Assembly (NCBI GenBank): GCA_965205225.1
Contig: CBDBFZ010000003.1
Location: forward strand, 682,001-746,000
Length of the DNA stretch: 64,000 nt
DNA from: Litorimonas sp965205225
GTDB taxonomy: Bacteria > Pseudomonadota > Alphaproteobacteria > Caulobacterales > Maricaulaceae
Direction of reading: 5' to 3'
A program made the position numbers and the translations under genes. The notes under the pieces were generated by a model, which did not search any database, was not told the origin of the DNA, and was given only the letters and a program-made list of their open reading frames with translations. Position 1 is the first letter of the stretch; each line of letters opens with the position of its first letter. This document shows, piece by piece, positions 8,117 through 16,479 of this stretch.

Positions 8117-9057
8117 TGGACTTCATGCGCACACCCGACGCGCGGTTTGAGGGGCTGCCCGACTACCCGTTCAAGCCGAACTATGTAGAGGTTTCGGATT
8201 TTGAGGGCGGCCGTTTGCGCATGCATTATGTGGATGAGGGAATGAAGGATGGAACGCCCGTGGTCATGATCCATGGCAATCCGACCTGGTCGTTCATGTG
8301 GCGCAAGCTGATCCCAGTGATCGCCGAGGCGGGTTATCGCGCTATCGCCATCGACCACATCGGAACGGGGCGGTCTGACAAACCGACAAAGATGGATGAC
8401 TATACCATCGCACGTCACCAAGCCTGGGTCGAGGATGCGCTGTTCGACAATCTGGATCTCAGTGGTGCGCACTTCATTCTGCACGATTGGGGTGGGATTA
8501 TCGGTCTGCGCGCCATCGCCAATCATCAGGACCGCGCGCGCTCGGTCATCCTGTCAAATGCCGGCCTGCCCGTGCGAGATCCGGATAAACCGATCACTAA
8601 GATGGCGCGTAAGGGCGCGGGCTTCATGCGCGCCTTCCAACTCTATGTGCGGTTCAACAAGAGGTGGAAGCACTGGAATTCGATTGCGAAGTATACGCTG
8701 AGTGACATGGCTGAAGCCGATATTGCGGGCTATAGCGCACCATACCCAGATGGGCGCTACCGCGTGGGGCACCGCAAATTCCCGCAGATGCTGCCGACCC
8801 GGAATGATAATCTGATCCTCACGGAAAACTGGGAAGCGCTGCAGAAACTAAAGGGCTTCGAGAAGCCGTTCCTCTGTCTTTACTCGGACAAGGACCAAGT
8901 TGCGCCAAAGGGCTACTACTCGGTCCGGCCTGCCATTCCGGGCACGCGGGAGATCGAGCCCGTTATCTTGGAAGGCGGTTCACACTTTCTGCTTGAGGAT
9001 ATTCCTGAGTCTTACGCCCGCGAGGCGCTCCGCTTCCTGAAATCGGTTGACGCGTGA
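8116..9057 (+). CDS. Haloalkane dehalogenase, alpha/beta hydrolase
   Basis: A 313-residue alpha/beta hydrolase of the haloalkane dehalogenase group, which replaces carbon-bound halogen with hydroxyl. The triad is readable: nucleophile Asp124 in HDWGG, acid Asp260 in SDKDQVAP and His290 in GGSHF. These numbers match DhlA of Xanthobacter (Asp124, Asp260, His289). The halide pair would be Asn55 (HGNPTW) and Trp125. An Asp acid with an Asn-Trp halide pair is the HLD-III pattern rather than the Trp-Trp of HLD-I. Some relatives with the HGNPTW motif are non-dehalogenating hydrolases, so the activity is likely but not proven. Start and stop overlap with the flanking GST by one base. Confidence 0.8.
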   Translation: MDFMRTPDARFEGLPDYPFKPNYVEVSDFEGGRLRMHYVDEGMKDGTPVVMIHGNPTWSFMWRKLIPVIAEAGYRAIAIDHIGTGRSDKPTKMDDYTIARHQAWVEDALFDNLDLSGAHFILHDWGGIIGLRAIANHQDRARSVILSNAGLPVRDPDKPITKMARKGAGFMRAFQLYVRFNKRWKHWNSIAKYTLSDMAEADIAGYSAPYPDGRYRVGHRKFPQMLPTRNDNLILTENWEALQKLKGFEKPFLCLYSDKDQVAPKGYYSVRPAIPGTREIEPVILEGGSHFLLEDIPESYAREALRFLKSVDA

Positions 9058-9079
9058 AGTTCGTGATGAAGGCCACTAA

Positions 9080-10075
9080 ATGACATCGCAATGGCGCATG
9101 GCCCGCTACCGCAAGGCGGAGACGGGCAACGACATCTTCGAGCTGACCCATGACGACCCGCCGCCCGTGGGCGAGGGCGAAGTCGCGGTGCGGTTCGACT
9201 GTATCTCGGTTGATCCAGCTATGTCAGGGTGGACGACGAACAAGCGCAGCTACATGCCGCCAGTCAAGCCTGGCGAGATCATGCGCGCCTTCGGGATTGG
9301 CGAGGTCATAGAATCGCACTTTGACGGGCTGTCGCCGGGCGACTGGGTGACGGGGTTCACCGGAATGCAGACGGAAGGCGTTCTGCCCGGCAAGCCTCTT
9401 CGCAAGGTTGATGTGAGCCTCGCCCCGCCCAACCACTATCTGTCCTGGCTCGGCATGACGGGCTATACGGGCTATTTCGGTATGACCGACATCGGTCGCC
9501 CCGAATCTGGCAAGACGGTCGTCGTCTCGGCTGCCGCTGGGGCTGTCGGATCGATTGCGGCGCAGGTCGCGCACAATGCGGGCGCGCATGTGGTCGGCAT
9601 TGGGGGCGGTCCAGTGAAGTGCGCTTACCTGACCGAAGAGCTACGGCTGGACGGGGCGATCGACTATAAGGGCGAGGACGTGGCGGAAGCGCTCCAGCGG
9701 GAATGTCCGGACGGCATCGACATCTATTTCGACAATGTCGGCGGTGACATTCTCGATGCCGTCCTAGCGCAGATCAACTATCACGGCACCATCATCGTGT
9801 GCGGGGCGATCTCGCAATATGGCGACTGGCATTCGGCACGTGGGCCGAAGAACTATATTTCGCTCATCACGCACAGCGCGAAGATGCAGGGCTTCACCAT
9901 GAAGGACTATTTCCACCGCATACCGGAAGCGGTGGAAGCGCTCCTGAAGGCTAAGTCCGAAGGCAAGCTGATCTTCCGCGAACATGTCGTGGAGGGCATC
10001 GAGAACTTCCCCGAAGCCTTTGAGATGCTGTTCACAGGTGGTAATCACGGCAAGCTTCTGATCAAGGTGCGGTGA
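9080..10075 (+). CDS. NADP-dependent MDR-family oxidoreductase
   Basis: A 331-residue medium-chain reductase of the leukotriene B4 dehydrogenase/PTGR/curcumin-reductase type, which reduces alkenal or enone double bonds with NADPH. The nucleotide-binding region VVVSAAAGAVGSIAAQVA is at about residues 149-166, and YFDNVGGDILDAVL and VCGAISQYG are typical family blocks. There are no structural zinc cysteines, as expected for this branch. It lies 22 nt after the dehalogenase gene and overlaps the next gene, so it is an operon member. It would plausibly reduce an unsaturated carbonyl produced after desulfation or dehalogenation. Confidence 0.88.
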   Translation: MTSQWRMARYRKAETGNDIFELTHDDPPPVGEGEVAVRFDCISVDPAMSGWTTNKRSYMPPVKPGEIMRAFGIGEVIESHFDGLSPGDWVTGFTGMQTEGVLPGKPLRKVDVSLAPPNHYLSWLGMTGYTGYFGMTDIGRPESGKTVVVSAAAGAVGSIAAQVAHNAGAHVVGIGGGPVKCAYLTEELRLDGAIDYKGEDVAEALQRECPDGIDIYFDNVGGDILDAVLAQINYHGTIIVCGAISQYGDWHSARGPKNYISLITHSAKMQGFTMKDYFHRIPEAVEALLKAKSEGKLIFREHVVEGIENFPEAFEMLFTGGNHGKLLIKVR

Positions 10076-10710
10076 TGAATTGGTGGATCTGGATTGCAGC
10101 GGTTGTTGCCTACGCCCTTTTCGCGGGCTGGTATTTCAACTGGAAGAGCCCGCTGACGGCTGAAGAAATCGCGACCTATGCCGAACGGTTCGCGGACTGG
10201 TCCGGCACGTTCAATACCGATCCGGACGTGCTGCAGCGCTTCATGGAGACGGATGACGGCAAGGAATTCGTCATGCTCAATCTTGTCCGCTTTCCTGACG
10301 GCACCGTCGCCCATCCCGAGACGGGCGAGATGACGTCCGGGCCGGAGCTGATACAGGGCTATTTCGGGCCGTTTTCCAAGGCTCTGTTCAAGCGCGGTGG
10401 GCATCCTGTTCTCATGGTGCGCAAGCGGGGCGGGCATATCGACAGCTGGAATACGGCGGATGATCAGGGTTTCCACATCGTCGGCGCAATGCGTTACCGG
10501 AGCCGCCGCGATCTCGTGACGCTGATCGACGATCCCCGTTTCGCCGACGGCCATAAGTTCAAGCTCGCCGCCATCGACGGCACGACGAGCTTTCCAACGC
10601 AAGTGCAGACGAGCACCTATCTCCAGCCCGCTATCTGGGTGCCTCTGGTGCTGCTTCTGCTCGCCTCGCTTGCACAGAACGCCGTCTTCCTGTTCTCAAT
10701 GAGGAGCTAA
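10075..10710 (+). CDS. Membrane-anchored DUF1330-like protein
   Basis: About 211 residues with a transmembrane helix at each end (about residues 3-22 and 183-205) and a soluble middle. The middle contains FVMLNLVRFPDG, reminiscent of DUF1330-type dimeric alpha/beta-barrel proteins. Translation may begin at ATG 10075 (TGATG with the preceding stop) or GTG 10072 (GTGA); the protein differs by one residue. Its conserved place between the reductase and the DUF2855 gene suggests a role in the same pathway, near the membrane. The family assignment is tentative. Confidence 0.6.
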   Translation: MNWWIWIAAVVAYALFAGWYFNWKSPLTAEEIATYAERFADWSGTFNTDPDVLQRFMETDDGKEFVMLNLVRFPDGTVAHPETGEMTSGPELIQGYFGPFSKALFKRGGHPVLMVRKRGGHIDSWNTADDQGFHIVGAMRYRSRRDLVTLIDDPRFADGHKFKLAAIDGTTSFPTQVQTSTYLQPAIWVPLVLLLLASLAQNAVFLFSMRS

Positions 10711-10714
10711 GGCC

Positions 10715-11806
10715 ATGCCGGAAATCTGGGTCGACCGGGAAAACTTCCGCCACACGAAGATCGTGGATAGCTCATCCGCGCTGCTCGGCGACGGGGAGAT
10801 ATGTGTGCGCCTCGCCAAATACGGCCTGACCGCCAACAATGTCAGCTATGCCGTGTCCGGCGACATGATCGGCTATTGGAAATACTACCCCGTGGAGGCG
10901 GGTGACGGCATCAATTGGGGCAAGGTTCCGGTCTGGGGGCTAGCGGATGTGGTGGAGAGCCGAAGCGCAGACATTGCTGTCGGCGAGCGCATCTATGGCT
11001 TCTTCCCCATGCAGACCGAACTGGTCATGACACCCGACGGGATCGAAGCCACGCGGTTCATAGACGTCACCGAGCACCGCCGCGATCTGCCCGAGCTCTA
11101 TAATAGCTATAATCGCACACAGGCTGAGCCAGACATCTATACCCAGTTGGAGAATGAGCGCTGCCTGCTCTTCCCACTCTTTGCGACCGGGTATGTTTTG
11201 GCCGACTACCTAGCCGACCATGACTATTTCGAGGCCGAGCAAATCCTGATCGGGTCGGTCTCGTCCAAGACGGGCTTTGCCATGGCGGCCTTCCTGAAGT
11301 ACGAGACCGATTTCGCGGGTCGGATCGTCGGGCTGACTTCATCCGGCAACAAGGCGTTCGTCGAAAGCCTCGGCGATTGCGACCAGATCGTGACCTATGG
11401 CCACGAGTCCGAGATCGATCCGACCTACCGGTCCATCTATGTCGACATGTCAGGGAATGGCGGGCTGCGCGCCACACTCCACGATCACCTTAGCGACAAT
11501 ATGGTTCGCAGCATCAGCGTCGGCGCAACCCACTGGGAAGAACGGCGCACTGAGGGCGATCTTCCCGGAGCCAAGCAGGAATTCTTCTTCGCGCCCGCCC
11601 ACATCGGCAAGCGCGAGTCGGATTGGGGACCGGGCGTGTTGTTCCAGAAGGCCTATGCAGTAGGCGCGGTTCTTGCCGCGCGTATCGGGGACGAGCTGAA
11701 CGTCGAGATTATCCGCGGACCCGAAGCCGCGCGCGACATCTGGATCGATATGCTCGACAACAAAGTCTCGCCGAAACGCGGGGTCATCGTGTCCTTAGGA
11801 GGATAG
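10715..11806 (+). CDS. DUF2855 family protein
   Basis: A 363-residue protein matching the DUF2855 layout: an N-terminal GroES-like part with NNVSYAVSGDMIGYWKYYP near residues 40-60, and a Rossmann-like part without a clear classical glycine motif (IGSVSSKTGFAMAAFL). These proteins look like divergent MDR-type oxidoreductases; no reaction is established that I can name. GAGGAG precedes the ATG. It is followed after 4 nt by the second GST gene. Its repeated company with GSTs and MDR reductases suggests redox chemistry on the island's substrate; this is inference. Confidence 0.82.
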   Translation: MPEIWVDRENFRHTKIVDSSSALLGDGEICVRLAKYGLTANNVSYAVSGDMIGYWKYYPVEAGDGINWGKVPVWGLADVVESRSADIAVGERIYGFFPMQTELVMTPDGIEATRFIDVTEHRRDLPELYNSYNRTQAEPDIYTQLENERCLLFPLFATGYVLADYLADHDYFEAEQILIGSVSSKTGFAMAAFLKYETDFAGRIVGLTSSGNKAFVESLGDCDQIVTYGHESEIDPTYRSIYVDMSGNGGLRATLHDHLSDNMVRSISVGATHWEERRTEGDLPGAKQEFFFAPAHIGKRESDWGPGVLFQKAYAVGAVLAARIGDELNVEIIRGPEAARDIWIDMLDNKVSPKRGVIVSLGG

Positions 11807-11810
11807 TCGC

Positions 11811-12422
11811 ATGATGAAACTTCACTTCGCCCCAAATTCGCGCGCGGGCCGGATCGTGTGGCTGCTTGAGGAGCTGGAGCTGCCGTATGAGCTCAACAAG
11901 ATGACCTTCCACCCGAAGGACCTGAAATCCGACACTCACCGCGCCCGCCATCCTTTGGGACGCATCCCGGTGCTCGAAGACGGCGATGTGTCGATCTATG
12001 AGAGCGGGGCGATCATGGAATACATATTGGAACGTCACAAGAATGGCGGCCTGAAACCGCCAGTGGACGATCCAATGTGGCCCTACTACCAACAATGGTT
12101 CCACTATTGCGAAGGCATGGTTATGCCGCCGATGAACACCATCGTCGTGCACACGCTCCTGCTGCCGCCGGAGCGCCGGGACGCCACTGTGCTCGGTCAG
12201 GCACAGCACCTCCTCGGAAAGGCGCTCAAACCCGTCGATGCGTGGCTGGAGGGTCGGGACTATTTGATCGGAGACTTCTCCGCCGCCGATGTCATGCTTG
12301 GCCATGCCGCGTTCATGTCTGACCGGATCGGGGCTATCACGGACGAGATGCTGCAGCTAAAGGTCTATGTGGCGCGCATAACCGCACGCCCCGCCTTCCA
12401 GACCGCGATCACGATGCAGTAG
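11811..12422 (+). CDS. Glutathione S-transferase
   Basis: A 203-residue cytosolic GST of normal length. The N-terminal thioredoxin fold contains SRAGRIVWLLEELELPYEL (about residues 9-27), the cis-proline region GRIPVLEDGDVSIYESGAIMEYI, and a helical C-terminal domain with DYLIGDFSAADVMLGHAAF. AGGAGG lies 8 nt before the tandem ATGATG start. It is the last gene of the rightward operon (6968-12422), convergent with the TonB-dependent receptor gene. It could conjugate or strip glutathione from the pathway intermediate. Confidence 0.9.
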   Translation: MMKLHFAPNSRAGRIVWLLEELELPYELNKMTFHPKDLKSDTHRARHPLGRIPVLEDGDVSIYESGAIMEYILERHKNGGLKPPVDDPMWPYYQQWFHYCEGMVMPPMNTIVVHTLLLPPERRDATVLGQAQHLLGKALKPVDAWLEGRDYLIGDFSAADVMLGHAAFMSDRIGAITDEMLQLKVYVARITARPAFQTAITMQ

Positions 12423-12516
12423 CACGACGCCGATTGAACGGAACGGGCCTCCAGAGAGGCGCAAAAAAACGAGGCCACGAGAACCCCGCCAGTTGGCGCC
12501 CCGGTCGGAACCAGTC

Positions 12517-15129
12517 TTAGAAGTCCTTGCGCAGGTTTACCCCATAGGTGCGCGGCGCGTTCAGATAGCCGTTGATCACGCCCTGCTGCAGCACGCCGGG
12601 AAACACGGTCGAGACATATTCGTCGTTGAAGATATTGCGCCCCCAGAGCTGCACAGAGAAACCATTGTCGAAACTGATGCCAGCGGAGGCGTTGAACGTG
12701 CTGACTTCGCGGAAGGGCTGCACGGCACCTGTGGTCGCGAAGATTGCTTCGTTGGACTGGACTTCACTCTCATACTGCCAGTCTGCGCGCAGATAACCTT
12801 CAGCGCTGTCGCCAACCGGATAGTAGACGTTTGCGCCAATATTCAGCGACGTCTTCGGAATGCCGGCGGGACGCTCGCCCGACAGGTCGGCGATACCACC
12901 ACCCGGCGCGGGGCCGTTGACGAAAGAGTCGTAGACTGGATCAAGGAACGTCCCGGCGAAGGTCAGCTCCAGCATGTCTACGGGCTTGAACATGGCATCG
13001 ACCTCGAAGCCCTTGGTCGACTGCTCGCCCGCATTGGCGAGTGAGAAGCCGGAACCGAGGAAGATGTTGGACTGGAAGCCTTTGATCGTCTGATCGAACA
13101 GCGCGATGTTGATCGCGCCTTTCTCGAACCGCGCCTTCAGGCCGATCTCGTAGACAGTCGCTTCTTCGGGTTCCGCAAAGCGCGTTCCAAAATTGCGCGA
13201 CGTGGCCTGCGTTGCCCCCAGCACATAATTGTTGGGCAGGATGCCTGCAGCTGTCAGCGCCGCGCCGTCGGTGAAGAAGGGCCGTGATCCGCGCGAGAGG
13301 TTCCAAGACGACGATTTGAAGCCCGTTGCCGCGCTTGCATAGACGTTGATATTATCGCTGATCTCGTAGGCGGCGCGCACGGTCCATGTCAGCTTGTCGT
13401 CGCTCGTCTTGCCGTCTTCCACCACGTTCGGGAATCCGAGGGCAGGCGGATTGAATTGCAGGCCTTGCAGGCCAGAGACGATGCCGCTCTCCACGCTGGG
13501 CAGGAAGACATTGGTGAACGCGCCCTGCGCCACCGGATTGGGGAATTGCCCGGTCGCCAGCGCTCCGAAGGTCTGCGGGGTCAGGCTCAGGCCGAACGGG
13601 GCGAAGGCGGCGCCGAAAGCCTGAAAGAGCGGGTTCGTCGGATCGCCTATGGCGGCCTGGACTGAACCGAGCGCCAGCAGGTCAGGGCCAGGGGCAGTCG
13701 TCAGATCAAGGCCGAAGAACGGATCCGTGGCTCTCTGCGAATAGGACACAGCCTTCTTGTCATCCGTGTAGTTCAGTCCACCCGTCAGCGTAAGCTGATC
13801 GCCGATCTCGTAGTCGACTATCCCGAATAGCGAGTAGGCCGTATTGTCCTGCTCGAACGTATCCGTGAAAGATTGTCCATCGCCGAAGAATGTTCCCGGC
13901 GTGAACCCATTGGCCATTTCGATTATGCTGAACAAGGCCGGACTGCCGGCGAGCACGTCAATATAGTTTCGGGTGTCTGCGCCCCAAAGCAGTGTGTCGA
14001 CCGCGCCGACATTTTCCTCCAATAGGAAACCTCCAACCATCCAGCTGAACGGGCCATCTGTATTGGATGTCAGGCGCAGCTCCTGGGTGAAGGTGTCGAT
14101 GTCGTTGCGGGTGGAGACCGTTTCTAGGATCTCCAGCGTTGTAAAGTCGGAATCTGAGTCGAAGAAAGTGTCGTTCTCCCGGTAAGCCGTGATTGAGGTG
14201 AGGGTGGCAAAGCCAAAATCGTGGTCGACGTGGAGCGAGATGCCGTAATCGTCCACTTCGTTGACCGAATCCTTGTTAGCGAAGACCTCGCGTGCGAACG
14301 GATCGTTCGCGTCGGCTGTTTGCCCGCCCAGCGCGCGCACCGCGTTAATTGCACCTTCGTTCTGAAAATTGGTAATCGCGCAGCAGATCTCGTCTAAGGT
14401 AGAGTAATCAGCGATCACGCGGACAGATGTGAGGTTGGAAGGCTGGAACAGGAGCTGACCCTGCACATTCCAGCGGTTGCGATCATTGAAATCCGACAGG
14501 CCATTCTGACCCTTCGCATAGCCGTCGTGTACGTTGAACCCACTGCCAAGGCTGAAGGCGGCCGTGTCGTTGCCGAAGCTGTTCGTATAATAGGCGCGTC
14601 CCGTAATATTGTCGTAATTGCCATAGCCGAGTTCGACATAGCCCTCGCTGTCGAAGGACGGTTCGGCCGTCACGATGGAAATGACGCCAGCGGACGCGTT
14701 CTTGCCGAACAGGGTGGATTGCGGGCCACGGAGCACCTCGATCCGGTCCAGCTTTGGTAAGTCTCCGATCCGCGCCGCAGAACGCGAGCGGTAAACGCCG
14801 TCAATAAAGACACCCACCGACGGCTCGACGCCCGCATTATTGGCCCCGTTGCCGAAGCCGCGGATGATGAAGTTGGTATTGGTCGAGGTCTGCAGTTGGT
14901 TGACGCGCAGGGAGGGGACGATCGATTGCAGATCCTTGAGGTCGAGAATACGCGCATTTTCGATCGTCTCGGCATCCGTGACAGATACGGCGACCGGCGT
15001 TTCTTGAAGTGTCGTCTGTCGCTTCGTTGCTGTGACTATAATCTCGTCATCCAACTGAGCCAGCGCTGGAACTGCCATCAATGCAACCGAAGCGGCTCCC
15101 ATAGCCAACCGGTAAAGACGTGATCTCAT
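12517..15129 (-). CDS. TonB-dependent outer membrane receptor
   Basis: An 870-residue outer membrane receptor that would import the island's substrate using TonB energy. A signal peptide ends near ALA-Q (residue 25), a TonB box follows directly (DEIIVTATK), then a plug domain (RGFGNGANN...VFIDGVYRSRS...RIEVLRGPQSTLFG, about residues 40-165) and a long beta-barrel ending in the expected terminal Phe (NLRKDF). GGGGA precedes the ATG. It is divergent from the formylglycine-generating enzyme gene, with two copies of the island operator between them, so uptake and sulfatase maturation are probably induced together. Such receptors often carry glycans, terpenoids or aromatic compounds; the ligand is unknown. 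Confidence 0.93.
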   Translation of the reverse strand: MRSRLYRLAMGAASVALMAVPALAQLDDEIIVTATKRQTTLQETPVAVSVTDAETIENARILDLKDLQSIVPSLRVNQLQTSTNTNFIIRGFGNGANNAGVEPSVGVFIDGVYRSRSAARIGDLPKLDRIEVLRGPQSTLFGKNASAGVISIVTAEPSFDSEGYVELGYGNYDNITGRAYYTNSFGNDTAAFSLGSGFNVHDGYAKGQNGLSDFNDRNRWNVQGQLLFQPSNLTSVRVIADYSTLDEICCAITNFQNEGAINAVRALGGQTADANDPFAREVFANKDSVNEVDDYGISLHVDHDFGFATLTSITAYRENDTFFDSDSDFTTLEILETVSTRNDIDTFTQELRLTSNTDGPFSWMVGGFLLEENVGAVDTLLWGADTRNYIDVLAGSPALFSIIEMANGFTPGTFFGDGQSFTDTFEQDNTAYSLFGIVDYEIGDQLTLTGGLNYTDDKKAVSYSQRATDPFFGLDLTTAPGPDLLALGSVQAAIGDPTNPLFQAFGAAFAPFGLSLTPQTFGALATGQFPNPVAQGAFTNVFLPSVESGIVSGLQGLQFNPPALGFPNVVEDGKTSDDKLTWTVRAAYEISDNINVYASAATGFKSSSWNLSRGSRPFFTDGAALTAAGILPNNYVLGATQATSRNFGTRFAEPEEATVYEIGLKARFEKGAINIALFDQTIKGFQSNIFLGSGFSLANAGEQSTKGFEVDAMFKPVDMLELTFAGTFLDPVYDSFVNGPAPGGGIADLSGERPAGIPKTSLNIGANVYYPVGDSAEGYLRADWQYESEVQSNEAIFATTGAVQPFREVSTFNASAGISFDNGFSVQLWGRNIFNDEYVSTVFPGVLQQGVINGYLNAPRTYGVNLRKDF

Positions 15130-15159
15130 TTCTATTCCCCTGTAAGTTTTTTGAAATCA

Positions 15160-15205
15160 TGGCATAGTGAGTGCCAATACACAAGTAATGGCATTGTGAA
15201 TGCCA
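15160..15205. promoter_or_regulatory. Double island operator between receptor and FGE genes
   Basis: Two 17-bp palindromes, TGGCATAGTGAGTGCCA at 15160-15176 and TGGCATTGTGAATGCCA at 15189-15205, lie 29 bp apart centre to centre. The second has perfect arms (TGGCAT/ATGCCA). Both fit TGRCAY-N5-RTGCCA. They sit immediately upstream of the receptor gene and about 115 bp upstream of the FGE start, so they could control both directions. No confident -10 box can be assigned. Confidence 0.75.
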
Positions 15206-15320
15206 AGAAAACGCTGCACAGTATTTCAAAAGGGGTGACATTACGGTCCTCCGGGAACATGAAGACCTTCATGACGCTAAGCTATATGGGAGATCCGAGA
15301 TTCGCGTTCTTGCATCGATA

Positions 15321-16154
15321 TTGAGCTTGGCAGGGCTGGGCCTAAGCGGCTGTCTTCCGGATGCACAGGACACGGCGCTCGTCTGCGAAGTTGAGAGGGG
15401 CCCCGCTCTTGTCAGGTTGGCAGGCACTGACGGACCCGCTGCCATTCACCAGACAGAGGCCACACAGTCACACTTCGCCGATTTCGTTGCGGCCACAGGC
15501 TATCTGACCTTGGCGGAACGCAGCGATCCAACGCAGCCGGAATCCCCCATGGGATCGGCCGTTTTTCGTGTGCCGACACAGTCCAATCCAATGTGGTGGC
15601 AACTGGATCGGACGGCAAATTGGCGGCGTCCGAGCGGTGAGGGCGATATAAGGAATATCCCTGAAGACGATCCTGAGTCCATTGTGCTGCCGCGGTCCGA
15701 GGACCCGGTCGTACACATCGCCTATCCGGACGTCGTCGCCTATGCTGAATGGCTCGGTGGGCGTCTGCCGACGCTTGCGGAATGGCGGCAGGCAGCGCTG
15801 GGTAGCGAGGCATGGGAGGCAATCACGGCACCGCCTGACACCGCAAATACCTGGCAAGGCGTATTCCCGATCCTAAATGCACAGACGGACGGCTATGTGA
15901 CGATCGCGCCCGTTGGGCAGTTCCCGCCGAATGCCATCGGTCTTCACGATATGGTCGGCAACGTATGGGAATGGACGTCGACATCGGCGAGACCGGGCTA
16001 TGGTGTGCTGGCCGGTGGATCGTTCCTGTGCGATGTTGATTTCTGCCGCAACGGAACGCCATTCGGCAGACAGGTCCAAGAACGGAACTTCTCAGCTTCC
16101 CACATCGGCTTCCGCCTTGTCTTTGAAACATGGCCTGAAGAGTGTGGCCCCTGA
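15321..16154 (+). CDS. Formylglycine-generating enzyme, predicted lipoprotein
   Basis: A ~277-residue SUMF1-type enzyme that oxidises the sulfatase active-site cysteine to formylglycine. Family blocks NTWQGVFP, APVGQFPPNAIGLHDMVGNVWEWTS, GGSFLC and SASHIGFRLV are in order. The two copper-binding cysteines are present as C-x4-C in GGSFLCDVDFC. The N-terminus reads LSLAGLGLSGC, a good lipobox, implying a periplasmic lipoprotein, whereas most bacterial FGEs are cytoplasmic. The start is uncertain. TTG 15321 gives only a 10-residue leader without positive charge, and no ATG or GTG is in frame upstream, although the open frame extends upstream through RVLASILSLAG. A rare start codon or a small frameshift is possible. 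Confidence 0.85.
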   Translation: MSLAGLGLSGCLPDAQDTALVCEVERGPALVRLAGTDGPAAIHQTEATQSHFADFVAATGYLTLAERSDPTQPESPMGSAVFRVPTQSNPMWWQLDRTANWRRPSGEGDIRNIPEDDPESIVLPRSEDPVVHIAYPDVVAYAEWLGGRLPTLAEWRQAALGSEAWEAITAPPDTANTWQGVFPILNAQTDGYVTIAPVGQFPPNAIGLHDMVGNVWEWTSTSARPGYGVLAGGSFLCDVDFCRNGTPFGRQVQERNFSASHIGFRLVFETWPEECGP

Positions 16155-16479
16155 ACTGCGCCGAGGTCGTCTCTATGTCGACCGACATCACGCGGGCATT
16201 GTCAGCTTAAACGTCTCTGAGTGCCATTTAGATCTGAGTGCCATTTAGAAATGAAGTCCGGTCTTACGCCACGATCAACTGCCGCCACTCAATGAGCGAT
16301 GCCTCACGCAGTTCTTTGAAATGGGCGCGGCTTTCGAGATGTCTTTATCGACGGTTTTATAACCCCGTCAGGCGGCATTCCGCTTGCGCCTATACAAGCC
16401 CGATAAAATATGCGATGATGAAAAACCAAACCTAAGCATTCTACACTTTAGTGAAGCAAGTCCAGTCTCATTTTATATG
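16155..16479. other. Gene-free stretch after the FGE gene
   Basis: I see no credible coding region here. It contains the 17-bp-period direct repeat at 16219-16247 and then AT-rich sequence leading into the recombinase relic. It marks the right border of the catabolic island. Confidence 0.5.
16219..16247. repeat. Direct repeat of an operator half-site
   Basis: GAGTGCCATTTA occurs at 16219-16230 and again at 16236-16247, a period of 17 bp. The core GTGCCA equals one arm of the island palindrome, but no matching left arm is present. It may be a duplicated, decayed operator; no gene lies directly downstream. Confidence 0.6.

Noticed and set aside
12440..12475. Rho-independent terminator between the GST and receptor genes
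   Set aside because: A GCCTC/GAGGC hairpin is present, but the adjacent A7 run is on the wrong side for either strand: the plus strand would end in A and on the minus strand the T run precedes the stem.
13394..13665. Plus-strand open frames inside the receptor gene
   Set aside because: They are antisense to a well-conserved TonB receptor and show no family features.
15235..15320. Short 21-codon leader peptide (ATG 15259) ahead of the FGE gene
   Set aside because: It has no ribosome-binding site or signal-peptide character; its stop overlapping the TTG is noted but could be chance.
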